Below, piece by piece: positions 45,569 through 60,500 of a stretch of DNA of 64,000 nucleotides. Under the pieces are notes generated by a model, which saw only the letters and a list, made by a program, of their open reading frames with translations, searched no databases and was not told where the DNA came from. How positions within the stretch are numbered: position 1 is the stretch's first letter; each line of letters starts with the position of its first letter. A program made the translations under genes and the position numbers. This stretch comes from Acanthosoma haemorrhoidale. Its lineage: Eukaryota > Arthropoda > Insecta > Hemiptera > Acanthosomatidae. The DNA lies in NCBI GenBank assembly GCA_930367205.1, contig OV884011.1:92241474-92305473 (forward strand). Reading direction: 5' to 3'.

Positions 45569-48500
45569 TTAATTTTTAGATCCACTCGAGCTTCCTTTTT
45601 CCTTGGCTTGTTTTTTTAGGGTTTTAGTTTCTATCTTGTTTTTCACTTTCTCGATAAGCTCTTCCATTTCCTCCTAAAACCAAATAACATAATTAGTAAA
45701 TAAATAGCTTTCTATAAATAACAGTTCATTTTTATTATGAGCTTTCCTATCATCATCTTACAAAATTCTAGTGACAAAACACTTTGATTAAGTAACAATC
45801 CCCCCTCCTAGACATAAATGAAAATCAAATGTTGCTTTACTTATTTTTAGTAAAATCTCTTCTTGAATAGAAAGGATGCAGGTTTTTTTTAAATAAACAA
45901 GTATGACAAAATGTAAAATGGATGCCAAACTCATCCCTCAGCGATGCACTAGAATTATTATTAGAACTAAGATGGGCCACACATTCTGGAATTATGGAGA
46001 AAAGTGTGACATATCTCACAACAAAGTTTTGTTGCAGCTGCCAAAACAATTTTAATGACCTTTCATAATTATAATCCATTAAATCCCAACACACCATATT
46101 ACCTATCAACAATCAAGACATTGAGATGTTTAATTTGAAACCAATTTTATTTTAATAATACTTAATCATTAAATAATAAAACTAACATCTTTCCATAATA
46201 TTGTGATTATTTGCCTAAAATCTTCAGTTCCCTAAAATGAAAAGTCACATGAAAAAAACCTTGACTGTGGATATAGAGAAAAATAAAATCCATGGCTAAA
46301 ACAACAATGATAACAATCAATAAGTAAAACATATTAAAACTATTAACAGTGATGAATTCCACCTAGTCCATAATGGTCCATTTTGCTAAAATTAAAAATT
46401 TTTAAAAATTCGATACATGAGTGATAAATAATTAAAAAACAATAATACACTAATTTCATGGCTATTCTTAGCCTAATTGATGGTTTGAACAATTATAGCA
46501 TTTAAAATAATTTATATTAATTTAAACTTTAAACCTCTTCAGACTTCACTCTACAACTGGCTTTATTTAAGAGGTATGGAGGGGGTTTCTTAGCATACGA
46601 GTGTTTATTATTTCTTCTTTTTTATTTATATTATCCGATATTAGTGAATCTAACTTAATAGCAATACTTTCCAGGCTAATAATTAATTTGCTATCATTTA
46701 TATGGTCTAGTAAGGCAACTCTATATGGAGCATCGTGATGCCTTGCCTCCTGTAGATGTCGGTAGAACTGGCTGGTTTTTAGTTTAAAATGTTCTTTGCA
46801 TTGAATCGATAATTTTCTACTTGTTCTACCAACATATTACATTCCCCACACAATTCTATACACAACCGATCTATCTGAATCGAGTTCAATTGCCCACTTT
46901 TTTCAAAATATTCCCTAATTTGTTGGAAATATTTCCTAAATATAGGATAGTGCACCTTTTTTTAACATCCGAGTTGTTTTAATCCTTTTTGGTCAGTCTT
47001 CTGCACTTAATTGACATTGCTACATGGTATGGATATCAAAGCTCATTATCATAGCTATCCATCTAGTGGGATGTTGTTTAATCTATTAATGAGGAACTGA
47101 AACATGGGCATCTGTGACTGTGATGATGGGAAGAAGTCTACTTACCGCTACATCGGTCATTGCGTCTTTCCTGTATATTCTGAATCCATATTTGTCTTCT
47201 TCTATTTCCGTTCAAATTTAATGTTTTTATTTATTCTGTTGAAATACGTACATAGCTCATTTAATCCATTATCTATTACTCCCCATGATGCAACATCATC
47301 CACTACTTTTAATACTAAATCATTTCTTATTGAGATGGCAGCAGTTTTAATGTCTCTAGGTCAAACAGGGGACTTACAAAAAAGGAGTAGCACACACAGG
47401 TGAAAACAGGGGTTTCAGCTTTTGAGAAAACGCATCAACTAAAAATGGTACATGATGGTATGGGAATGGAGATAAGGAAAATTGTGTATAATTTTCAGAC
47501 TTATGCTCCACTGGATTTTATAATAGAAATTAAAAATTACTGCATTGTTATATTAACTTTGGGCAGGGTCAGTGTCCCGTTAACTGGCATGTACTCAAGT
47601 ATTTTTCATTAAACCACGAGTCTAGAGCAATAATTAATATAAGTTCAAAATAAAGTAATATAGTATGCTTTACCTCATCATATGCAAATTTTAATTTGCA
47701 ATATTTAAGAAGAGTCTGATCCTTGGAAAGAGCTTCAACAGCGTGTTGTATGCAATAGCTGCAATCTTCATGAGAATTTGTGACCTGAAAAATGACAATT
47801 TTATTATTTGTGCATTAAAAATGATACAGAAAATTTAATTGGGTAACATAATGTAGTTACAAATTAACACTAAGACATAGAGAAGCAAAAACTCATTCAG
47901 CTGATCTCTTATTATTTTATTAGTGTTATTGAACTTTTGTTATTGCTGTAAGTATTATTGATTTATTGCTAGATATAGTTAAAAGTTAACAATAAACCAG
48001 CGATAAAACAGTTGGTAGATTGCACTGAGGATGAAGTGGCTTTGCCACTAGGCTATTACCTAACAGCTAAGACCTAGACTAGATTCGCTACTTCTTCATT
48101 TAAGTAGCTACTCATTTCCCCCCACTCATCCTCCTTAGGAAACATCTTTAGGAGAAACCTGGGAATCGAACCAAAGTCTCCGTAGTAAATAGTCAGAACT
48201 GCTAACCACAAAGCCACAGAAACTGTGGACAAAGGCTTTAATAAAGTTCAATGAGAATTAAGACTTTATTTTTACTAACTTGTCTAATGAATCATAAATT
48301 ATTTGAACAAATATAAGTCAATATGGTTTTGTTTTGTTTATTTAGATTTATCACTATTGTACACCCTAATTTAATTCAAAGTTAACTGTAGGTTATTTAG
48401 GCAGATTGGGAATGGTGAATTTATTTATTAATTATATAAAATAAAATGTACACTCTCATTCCTGCTTGGCCACCTCCAATTATCTGCGGCTTTGTTTTGG

Positions 48501-51500
48501 TGACATGTCCCTAATATAACACAAGTTCACCTGACTTGACTCAAGGCAAGGATTATTTTTGTGAAAAGTACCTGCAAATTTCAAAGCTCTAATGATGAGA
48601 CAATCTTTTCTAAGAGTTTCCACAGTTAGTCAGGTTGCACAGCCAATAAAATAAATGGAAAATTTTAGTCAATATGTTGACCATGACAAAACATGTTTTT
48701 GTTGTAAATTAAGGCTTAGTATTAATGACTCAGATCGAAAGAAGTGTTATATGTGTAGATCCCTCACATATCCCTAATTTGTATGTAGATTAAATTAATG
48801 TATGTGAGGATTCAGCAAGGGGATCTTATAGGGGATACAGCTCCGGGAACCCACATAAGATAGCACTAACAATGAAGCCAATATTTGTTCTTTGTAATTA
48901 GTAATGTAATCTTCTTTGTATTTACTTGTAAAATTAGAGTAATTTTAACATTAGTTTCGACTTTTTGATATGCGAAAGGTCTCAGTTAAGTCACACAAAA
49001 TAATCTACCCTAAAATTCTTAATTTTACATTTTAATAATAAAAATTAAAAAGTTAAATATGCCTCAACATATCAGCCCTTAGAATATAAATTGTTCTTTC
49101 ATATTAATAATGTGTTTTATCATTGATTAGAATATAATATTTTACCTGGGTGTTTTTTCATGCTATTGACAAAAAGGAGAAAGTAGATGAAAGGGAGGCC
49201 TCAAGTGGTAATACCTGAATAGTTGAGAGGGAAACAGGAAAGACCATGAAAAAAATCATTTTCACTCATATAAAAGCCATTAACCCTGAGGAAAATGAAA
49301 ACCTAAAGGAACAAAACTCAGGATTTTACAGTATGAGTAAATATGTGACTTCTCAAAGTAGTAATTGTTAAACTAAATCAGGGTATTCCAAGCAAAATTT
49401 ACTCTGTTTATCCTGAAGAAGGAAGATATACCTGGACTGAAGAATTTTCCTGTAAACAATATCAGCTATAATTGTTACGTCCTTTTGGGGTTCCTGTTTT
49501 GGCATAAAAAGAATGTCAATTAGCCTTAGAGAAAAAAGAAACACCGCAACCAATATGGGGTGGGGGGACTCCAAAATAAATATGCTTGCATTCCTAGAAA
49601 TAGCTCACATTACAGACAACTTTTTCGTCAGACTCGAGATTGACACTTGGCGAAGAACAGGGATCAAGATCGGAGACTGCTAACAGATGTAGTCTATGGT
49701 GACATCTGCCATAACCCCTTCAACACAAAATTTACATTACCAGAATATAGATTCTTATTTGAATCCATTTACAAAAAATGTACTTTGTGGTCATTATATT
49801 TACTGCAGTATATCTATATTTTAAATATTCCCTGAGCAGATAAACAATATTTTCTGGTATAATGCTAAGTACATGATACATTGTTTAATACAATTGAAAA
49901 GGTGATAGCAGCTCACGTTATGGGGTTTTTCTTTTATATGTCCAGGACCATTGATCAACACATTAGAGAGAGGAACAGGGGGCATAGTGTTGAATCATTT
50001 AATTTTATATGTTAAACAGATTTATTTATTTATTTATTTATTGTCTAATAGAATGCCTTATGAGCATCATAAGAGAAGTCAAGCTTGGGCTGTTTGAATG
50101 AGATCTGAATTGACATCCCATTAATGCTGTATTGTTCTATTCTATTAAAAAACACTAATTAAATATATTCAGGATACATTTATTAAAACCATACTATAAG
50201 GTGGTGATCTTCCTTTAAGGTAAGTGAGTATATGGATATATACATCTATGCGCATCCAGTGAGAATACCACACATAGTAGAAGCTTCTATTTATAACTAC
50301 GTTCAAATTATATGTCAAACGTATATCCTATAGGACAAAATGCCTGACTTCTCTTTTATTTAAAAAAAAACTTTTTAAGTCTAACAGTTTATTATAAAAA
50401 ATAATGACTGATTAACAACCATACCATTGACAAAAAGAGTGCTCCACGGCAAGTATCACACTCCAAATCACTAGGGTCTTCTTCTTGCTTTTTATTTCGC
50501 CTTCCTGATTTAGAGAGTACTTTTTCCCATGATGTTAAACCAATCTTTTCAAGTTTCTTCCTGGATTCGACCTCTTGTTCCACAACAGCTTTCACCATGG
50601 GTAAAATCTGCAGAGATAAATCACACCTGCTTTTAGTATTTAATATTTTTTTTTTGAAATTAGTTAATTAATTTTCTATAACCATATTCGTTGTTTATAG
50701 TTAAGCAGCAAAAAGTACAAAAATATTAACATGAGATAAAAATCAGAAAAGAAAAAATAATTTTTTTTAAGATGATTACCTGTATAAGGGTTTCAGCTGA
50801 AGACCTGGTGTCATTGGCGACATTAAACAAAAGCTTGTGAAGAGAGAAAACAGGTGGTTCACAACTGTCATGAATGTCCTAGGGAAAACAGGAAAGAACT
50901 TCAATTCAAAATAACATAAAAAATAATCCATACTTATAATAATTTTTCTTAATCAAACAGTGATCAAAGCATAAATATAAAATGTTTATAAGTACAAATT
51001 AACCTTTTAATAATTTTTTTTTTTAGATGCAATGTTAAGATTTAATCCTCTGAAAACCATGGTGCCTGTGAAATGAATTCTACCAGTTCCAAAAATACAT
51101 TTTTTACAATAACTAGGATCAAAGAAGAGAAAATAATATATATTGAATTTTAAATCAATTTACTCAATCAAATTCATAACTCATTTCAACTGAAGCTTAA
51201 TAGTAATGAGTGATGTATCTTGCATGTTCCACAATCCACATACCCCGAGATGACATCCATGATTCATAGCTTGAAAGAGGAATGTGAGCTGCAAGAAATG
51301 GCAGACAAAAGACACCTATCATCAAACAGTAAGTTACCTACATCACAACTGGTTGAAAACAATTAACCATGAAAAAGGCATTACATGTTTTGACCTTAAT
51401 AACATTCTGTCCAAAGATAAAATTTGCTTTCTTCTACTGTAATTAACTTAACTATAAAAAGGATTCTCAAAAGACCACACCAGAGAGCCAAAAGGATTTA

Positions 51501-54500
51501 AAAAAATTCAACAAAACTCCCAAAATAAGCCTTGATGTTTAATTCAGTTTTATGAGCCGCTTTCACTTCCTCTTTAATTTAGTTGCTACTCATTTTTCCA
51601 CATGAAGTTTTGAGTGAATGCTGACCAGATAACTTAGTAGTCAGGTGAAAAAAGCATTAGGCCATGGGGGCATCTTGACTAATGACAAGTAAACGTTAAA
51701 TATTTTTCTTAAATTATTTTATTGCGATCTCTGGATCCAAACAAATATTTCATTGCAGGTTCAAATAAAGTAGTTTCTTTAGTTTCTACATGATTTACTT
51801 CTGAACATACTCCACCCTGAAGAGTATTATGTAATATAGATTGTACTATGATTAAATTTGTTTTAATCCACTGATTCCCAATAGTCCAGAAAAAAAAATA
51901 TCTTGTGTGGTCCCTTTGGACCTCATGGAATTTGAAAGGTTAACTAAATAATAATTAAATCCATTCATCCATTAAAAACAGTATAAATCCCAAAATGAAT
52001 AAATATTCATAATGTCTCTTCAATTATTTTGAGCAGTACATGCATGATTTTCCTTAGTATCAGTTATTATTCCTAGCTAAACCCCGATTTATATTTATTA
52101 GAAGACAATTTACATACCTTAAAAACTTGTTCTGCTGTATTCAGCCATGAGGGTTGTGCAAAATAAACACTTTCAGAGACAACATAGCCCGTTGAGATAC
52201 TAGAAGTGAAGGACTTTGGAAAGACAAGTATAAACTGCCCTGGTTCCTGGACAACTCGGCAAAGAGAAGCACCCCCATCTAGAAGGTACGTAGGAGGAAC
52301 CATCATCGTGTCCGAGGGGAGCCAGATTGTACGATCCCTCGTATGACGAGGAAGGAGAGGGTACATTGCTTCCCTTAGTTCGCTGCACCACGAATCTGGT
52401 ACGCCATACCTGAAAATAAGAATTAATACACAAAATGTTAAGTATACTTTATTTTAAACAAAGTGCATCTAGATATGTTACACCTCATAAGACTGTAAAG
52501 GACAACCAAATTAAACAATATAATTGAGATGATAGGGGCTTATGTGGAATAAATACTTTTTTGAATCAGTGTAATCTCTGCAAATTTGAGGTGGATATTC
52601 CTAAAATTGGCCCCTCCACATGGTCTAGTGGTTAGCATGCTGAACCACAGCCTCTTGAGAACAAATGAGTATCTAGTTAGAAAAATAGTAGAGACTGAGT
52701 AAATTTACGGTTGACGGGAAAATTTACTAACAGCAACTCCAACTAACTATAGACAGACAACCTTTTGTCAAACCCTAGCTCTCCATGGATCTTATTACTG
52801 AAATTGAGATAATTTTGTTTAATTGATGGGGACTAAGATTTTTCCTTATTTTGGAGCACAAATTGATTCATGATTGAAAAACTAATTTTTTTTTCCATTC
52901 TACCATTAAAGCTACATTCATTTTCACGTACAGATGGACGAATGAAACAATCTAGTGAGACTATTCAAAAATATATTATAGTAAAAGATTATGTAGAATG
53001 TAGAAAAAAGGACAGGAACTATTAGAAAATTCTGTTTTAATCTAAAGATGACAGCGATACTTAAATTCTTTGAAGAATACCTTGTCTATCTATAGCAGGC
53101 ATTTGTTTAAAGCTTTCCTCTTTAGCAAAACCATTTTTTTGATGTCTATAGTTTTTGAAAATGAATTTTGTTTAATAAAAATTTTAAGAATAAGAAAAGT
53201 CAATAATCAGCTTTATATTAAATTTAGAATTTGTTAAAGAAAATTGATTTAAAAAGTCAATCTTCAAAAAAAGAGCATATAAAACAATTTTTTTTTTATT
53301 TTCATTAAAATCAGCCATTAAATAATTTTGATGGCTTCCCTTCATTGAGGATAAGTAAATAAGTAGTAGTGCAATACCATTTCATAATGGAAAAATATAG
53401 GTATATATTGTAATAAAATAAAATTTGTAAGTGAAATTTCTCAAAATACACTTTATTCCATACCTAACATCTCAATTATTAAAAAAAAAAAATGTAACTC
53501 TCTGATGTACATGTAATAATGTAACCATTTACCATATTTTATTTGCTCCAGTGTGCAAATACTCAATCCATGGAAGAGCATGAGGGTCTCTGTACCAGCA
53601 GCATGATGAAAACAACATCCCGACATGAAGTGTAGGCACAGTGATTCCTGGAAGTACGATGTCATTTTCAATTAAAATTATCCCAAGAAAAAATAATTAG
53701 ATGCAATTGAACTATTGAGTACTGGTGACAAAAACTTGAGTCCTGTTAGATGAACACCGATGAGTTATACTCCACCCCCCAACTAGACAGTATTTCAAGA
53801 ATCAGTTGTAATGAAGATATCATAAATTTTGGTTTGTACTAACCACTAATGAACTTTATTTTGGTGATCAACTTTTTCTTCAAAAGAATCAAAATAAATC
53901 AAGTATTTTTCAGTTTATGAGCCCTATGAACTCTTATATCAGAGAGATAACTGATGTAAAAAAAATCTGGTTTCCCAGATTAAGCAATACATAAAAATAC
54001 TGAGAAGAAAGAAGTGTTCTTTGCTACATAATTTTAGGAATTGCAGGAACAAGTATTGTTAGTAGAAACATTTATGAAATACAGTTAGGACTCAACAAAC
54101 CAAAGTTAAAAGGGGGAATTTTAATTCAAGACTTTACCAGCCAATCGAGTTTTTGAAAATTAAACTTTGGATATCACTATGATAGAGTTGACTGATGCAT
54201 TCAACTATTACTAAAAAAACATTTTTTTTATTAATTGACAATTATTTATGGATCATTTTATTTAATACTTAATTTGAACACACATTGAATTGCTTGACAA
54301 TGGACTGAATGAGTCCGAAACGCCGCATTTATTGTACGAGTTTATAATAAAAATCTATTCAGAAGGATATTGTGCACAAGTTGTGATATTCAATATACAT
54401 AGACATCCTTCCGAAACAACAAATATTATTTGAAAATTCAACTTTATTCTGAGACATTAGTCCCCTAAAAATAACAAAAATGTGATTATCTAGGGCAACA

Positions 54501-57500
54501 GTAAGGTATATGGAAACATATCTAATAACATATAATTATGTTTTAGATAAACTAAAGAGAAAAATGAATAATTTACAACAAATAACCAGTCAAATATTGT
54601 ATTCAGAAACTTCATGATATTGGAATAACTTGCTTTGAGGTTAGATAATGGCAGATTGAGAAGAAATAATAAATTTATAAGGGATTTGAAAACTGAGAGG
54701 GAAGAAGAATGACTAATGTATGTAGGTGTTTTGTTGTGGGAATGGGTGGAGGATTTAAATTTGAAGATCTTTTATATATATTCGTTTTTTAGTGTTTTTT
54801 TCTTCCCTTATATACAAGGGATGACAACTTCTACCCTAAATAAATATGGTGGGTACCATAAACAACAGAGTAATATTCATATGAGGAAGGATAAGGTTTG
54901 TTGAGGAAGAGACAATGGGAAAGGGTGAACAGTTTTAAGAGGAATATGGAACATCTAATTGGGCAAATTGGGAATATAAATATGGAATAATACATGGCAA
55001 AAAATGTTCATTCTAGGTTTGGGATTAATCTAGGATCAGAACGAGGTTGAGAAGTATTGCATAGGACTGGTTCGATCTAGAACGTAGGCCCAGAAGGGAG
55101 TGGATATAAATGGGGTTTGGAACCTACATTAATTGATTTGGCACAAACGGGGTGGAAATTCAATTTATTCACCTTAACTGATTCAGAGAGGCTAATTGAG
55201 AACTAATTCGGTCCAGGTCTTTTTGGATTTTAAGGGAAGCAGTTAGGAGATCTGAGGAATGCAAACAGAGGTATTTTTGGTCTTCAGCATAGATATGGAA
55301 GAACCAGAATTGATTTTAGTTGTGGTTCATCAACATAAAGGCAAAATAGAGTTAAGGAGAGCACAACTTGTATGAATATGGGAAGAGGGGAAGAAAGAGG
55401 TTTATTGGAAATGGTCAGAAATAAAGGACTGGTATAATCATACAGCACTATTAAAAAAGGCCCTATTTGTTAGTTTGAATATGATGGAATAATCGATTAC
55501 GTCTTTCATACATTAATATACAAAATGAGCAATACTAGTAATTACCCATAACTGGCCCAAGTGATCGAAGAATGGATCCAGGGCTGTTGGTGAGGACTTT
55601 GAGATTCCACGGGTGACGCGATGTAGCAGATGTTTTAGTAGTAGGGAAACCATAGCCCCATGTGCCAGAGTCGATAGACCCCGAATGAACGCAGACATGG
55701 CACGTTTTCTGGGAGACGTGTTTCCAATACTCAGCTTCCACTTCTGCAGCAGATGGCGACCCATCTTTGAACCACATTGCCATTGTATTCCTTGCAGTGC
55801 GATAGAAAGCTGACAATGGCATACTTCTTCCCTAAAAATAAACAGTTCTGTTAGATATTATGTTTGTATTCTATATCCATATACCTAACAAGCTCAAAAA
55901 ATAACATCATATTTAGGAAATCATAATTATTCAGGGCAGGTGTTAAAATCTTAGAATCGGATTACTTCATGAAAATGGAGGCTTTAATAATTAATGGAAT
56001 TTTTATTTTATTTTATTTTTCTCACAAAAAAAACAATATTTAGTGAATTTAAAGTAATAAAATGCTATTTTTGTTTGCTTACAGATTTTTATTAAAAATT
56101 TTAGCTAGAGTTTAATAACTTACATCACCATTTTCAAGAATGAAAGGGCAAAATGTTAATCAATTGCCCAACTACACCTAATTTAACACTCCATTTTCAT
56201 ATAAGGAACCCTTAACTGGCATTATCACACAGTTATCATAAACCTAAATATGATGCTTTAAAATTAATTTTTTTCTGAAAAACCCTTTAGTTAGGGATTT
56301 GTCAACATATGGCACAGGACTTAGATTTATAGTTAATGGGCTTTATTTTCCTGAAAAAAAAAACTGAAATCTTTAAAATCTAAAAAAAAAAGTTAGTTAA
56401 GATGTTACTCCAGGAGTGATGTGATTTAATGTAGTAAATAAAAATAATTTTAAAAAAATATATATAAATATAATTGTAATGAAGTACGAACAACTTATAG
56501 GGGAAACATTCAATAGAGAATAATATCTAATAATACATTTTTAATTTATTGGAGTTTTTTTATTCATTGAATTTTCGTTTTTACATAAATTATTAGTTTT
56601 TGGTAATTATTTTTTTTGTAGATCATGAATTTAGTAAAATTTCCAAAAAAAGACCCTCACTCAAGTCTTTTATTGTCAGTTAAAAGTTACCTTGGCAATA
56701 CACTCATCTCTGTCATCGGCAACACTCTCATCACTGCTACTTCCACTACCAGTATCTTCGTCAACTGCTGCTAGTCTCTTTTGGCGTTCTTTCCACTCAT
56801 CTTCAACTTCTTCCAACAATTTGCTCCTTTCACCTGAAATTTGTATAATGAACAAACTAACAGATACTATGTTACTACACAGTGATTTATAATGTCAATA
56901 AATTTCAACCTCAAAATCCTTCAACAGTTAAAAGAATCATGTTTGTACTCAGTTTAGTTGTGAAACTTCCCCAATAGACGTTTATAATTTCTACCCTACT
57001 CACTTAACACACCTCAGGGAGCCAGTTACCTCCAAGTAATGGACCTCCAACACTGGATTAATAATAAATCCGGCAAATTATTGGTTCAGAGTCCATTTGT
57101 TAGCATAGGCCATGTGCTAAGACTAAGCCTTCAAGCTTAACTACAATATGGAGATAAAGAAAAAAGAACAAATTTGAAATAATTAATAACAGTGAAAAAC
57201 AAAAACTTGTGTCGAGAACTTGCTTCTAGAATCATGATCGGTGACAAAGTTCAATTCAACAAAATTCTGTTTAGTAATTAACAGCCTTAAATGAGCTGGC
57301 GCAACAAATTCAAAATGAGACATATTAAATATTGCATGTCTGTGAGCCACAACTAGGTGACTTATTGTGTTTCTCAATTTGAGTGTTTTCAGCGAAGGAT
57401 GCTTACATTGTCAAGAAAAAAATCTACGACAAGATGAAGCAGTCAACAGTTTTGGGCTTTGCAAGATTTGATCGCTGCAAAATCTATGCTGGCCTGAATA

Positions 57501-60500
57501 TATCATCATTAATAATTAGAGGAAAGGACTGAGAAAGAAGAGCCTCCCAGGTGAGACCAGGTGCCACTTCTCCCCTGGGAAAACTGCAGTTTGATTTGTA
57601 AAATAATATTATTATTAGACTTGTGCTATCGAGGAATGGAAGATTGACCTGCTCACAAATGAGATAAGGGCCGGTAACCTGTATATTACAATGGACCAAG
57701 AAAGGGTATGGAAAAGACAAAATGGTGGGAGTGCACTAATGCAGTTTGCATTAGTCCACCAAAGGTTCACACAAGATTATATTCAAACCTGTGTTGTTCG
57801 CTGAGAGAACTGCCCTGATGCCGTTTTTCTTGATTTTTAGGCGACTATAAGCTATTGACAATAAAATACGGATGCATCATATTTCATCAATCTAAAATTG
57901 GAGGCCCGAAACTTGTGACTCAAATTTGGGGAAATTCCTGGGGTTAGGCTTTTGAGAATCTCTCAGTTTCCCAATACCTTTCCTAAACTTCAGATCTTGC
58001 AAAATAACATCTTTAGAGCTGTTCTGAGGTTCAACCTATCTCCAGACAGTTACCACATAGTGATTTATAACGTCAATAAATTTTAACTCCAATATCCTTC
58101 AAAAGTTAAAAGAATTATGTTTGTAACCAGTTTGGTTGTGAAAAATATAATAAGAGGAAGTGAAGGGAAAAACCAATGATATCACATACTAATAAAACGT
58201 CTTCAAGTTAATAACCATACTTTAACCTTGAAAACTTGGTTATTCTCCCTTCTGTTATTGATTACCATTGCATAAAATAAACATAGAAGGCCAGGATTCT
58301 AATTACGTACAAGTATATACAGAAATAGTTCTGTGATACAATACTTTTGATTAAGATTGAATTCAATTTACTGTATGTAGCTATATTTTATTAAGGTCTA
58401 CAATTAATTTTTACATACCATGAGATAGCGTGTCATAAGGCAGCAGGTATTTGCAATAGATATCATCTAACTTGGTAACTCTATCCTGGGCAGACTTAGG
58501 AATACGCATAGTATCAGCGACCCGTGCCCACCTCTTCTTCTCGATTACTTCCTTTAGCCCACCGCACTGCTGGACAGTTTGATATAGCCTCGGAAGGTCT
58601 ACTTCCATACTACCAATCTAGAAAATATTAAAATAATTAAATTAACAGAAACATAGTAAATAGTTTATGCCATTTTCTACTATTAAATCCATGGTAGAAC
58701 GCCTCATGAAGAGGTAAGGTCGGCCAAGGTTGTTGCCATAGTTGGTGGTAGCACTGAGGAACTAGTTTAATTGGCACAAGGCTATTACCTCACAACCTGT
58801 GAATGCCATGTAAATTGAAAATTTGTATGAATGAGATCACTATCACAACTAATTAGGTTAACTAACTTATTAGGTTAGATTAGAAATTTTTTTATCAAAT
58901 AATGATTTTTCAACTTAAAAAAAAAAAACAATAACCTACCGAAGGAACCTGAACAAGTGTGATGCTCTGTGTCTTGAGATATTTTCGAATGGCAGACATT
59001 TCTCTCACATTTGGCCCCCACCTTTCCATCATTTTGTGAACATACTGATTATAAGCAGTAAATCTCATCTCATCAGTCACCTTACATTCGGGCTAACAAA
59101 AAATAAACATTTTAGTTAAAAATATGCTACAATATATACAAAAATAAATATTCTTTGCATTTATTACTTTTAATTTAATATTCTCTAAAGTTAAATTAAT
59201 TAAATCGTCAGATATCTTCTGATCCACTTCCATACCTGACCTGTTTTATTAACATCATTCGCTTCAGTTTCAATTTTTAAATCTAACAGTCTTTCAGTTT
59301 TAGGAGTAACTCACTGTAAGTAATATACCTTAAAGCTCTTAGGAGGCACGATTCTGCATATTCCAAATGACTGAGCAAGTGGAGTCAACCTTTCGATGTA
59401 TTCAAGCGGATCTTGAAATTCCTTCTCTGAAGGATAGTATGTTGGAGCCTCTACAAGTGTCGCAGGAGTTCCATTTGGAGGAAACTCATCTACCTTCTGC
59501 GGTTTTGATAGGCTGTAATAAGTGCATATTTTTTAATGTACAAGAATGACATAAAACAGAATCAACTGATAATAAATTATGTATAACATTATTTTTTCTT
59601 ACTTTCTGAAGAAAGGACCAAAGGAATAACTTTAATAATTGAATTATAATTTAAAAAAAAAGTAAATGATACATACGCCAATCAGGAGTTGAACTAAGCA
59701 AAAGTAATCTCGCTCAACAAACATTATTACTTTTAGGTTTTATTTTCATTTCAAAACATTTCTGTTGCTGGTCTGGGGTGCCTAAGCAAAGACTACCCTC
59801 CCATTATTCATTATTAAATGAAACCATTCCCCTTCGAAATGCTGACAGTTAAAAATATCCAAGATATTGTGGCATATAACTCAGAAAAAAAAATTAGATT
59901 GATATCACTAATGGTACTTGGAATTGTCAACTTAGATCTAAGCTGGACTCCCAGTGGCACAAATTAGCAGTAACATAATAAATACAAGTATATAAGGATT
60001 GATCAAAATATATGCTATCTTAGTAATCAAAAGCATCAACCTAGAAATATTTGTTTATTGTAAAATTAAATTGAATACACGATCGATATGCTATAATAAA
60101 ATTAATTCATTTGATTGTTGTCATAACTTTTAGCTTATCTGAGAAATTATGATAAATAATTAAATTGTAAGTTGTCTAACAGCAAATGTACAAAAGTCAA
60201 AAATTAGTAATCATGCACAAACAATTAGTACCCATTGATCGCAAAATAAAACACAAACATATACCATTTTGTTATAAACAAGAAAAGTTAATTAACACTG
60301 AAAACAAAAAAGGGAATATAAGTTAGTTAATAACTGAAAATCTCACTTTTTTATTCTGGGACTGTCTGGCCCCTTGGGGCTATTCTGATTGACCTGAGTG
60401 GTTTGATTAGATTGAGAAGGCAGGATTGGCTGTCCTTTCTCCTTGTCTGTTGTCGTTCCCTGGTCACTAGTTCTGTGCTCTCTTGAAGTAGGTTCTCGAC

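Larger units (their letters stand above)
47674..50607 (-). other. Jarid2: Jarid2 C5HC2 zinc-finger exons
   Basis: Exon 50607-50425 ends with [13 protein letters not shown]. Exon 47784-47674 supplies [15 protein letters not shown] and [13 protein letters not shown]. Together they give the C..C...H..C..C..H...C ligands expected of the finger. A SINE and other repeats lie in the 2.6-kb intron between them. Confidence 0.88.
52118..55831 (-). other. Jarid2: Jarid2 JmjC exons
   Basis: Exon 55831-55546 holds [31 protein letters not shown] and [20 protein letters not shown]. Exon 53647-53533 holds [17 protein letters not shown] and [10 protein letters not shown]. Exon 52409-52118 holds [18 protein letters not shown] and [17 protein letters not shown]. 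Active demethylases carry H-x-D/E after CW and a second His after FP-x-A/S-F/Y; here those sites are Y-R-D and T. Confidence 0.93.

Noticed and set aside
45837..46112. 91-codon minus ORF between the last two Jarid2 exons
   Set aside because: Inside an intron whose flanking exons already join in phase. No recognised motif.
54300..54335. Possible hammerhead ribozyme (CTGAATGAG...CGAAAC)
   Set aside because: The core has eight bases where CTGANGA needs seven, and there is no stem II between it and GAAAC. It fits a retroelement terminal stem better.
57183..57720. Two minus ORFs of 64 and 78 codons in a Jarid2 intron
   Set aside because: No domain or splice support. Flanking repeats suggest inserted non-coding DNA.
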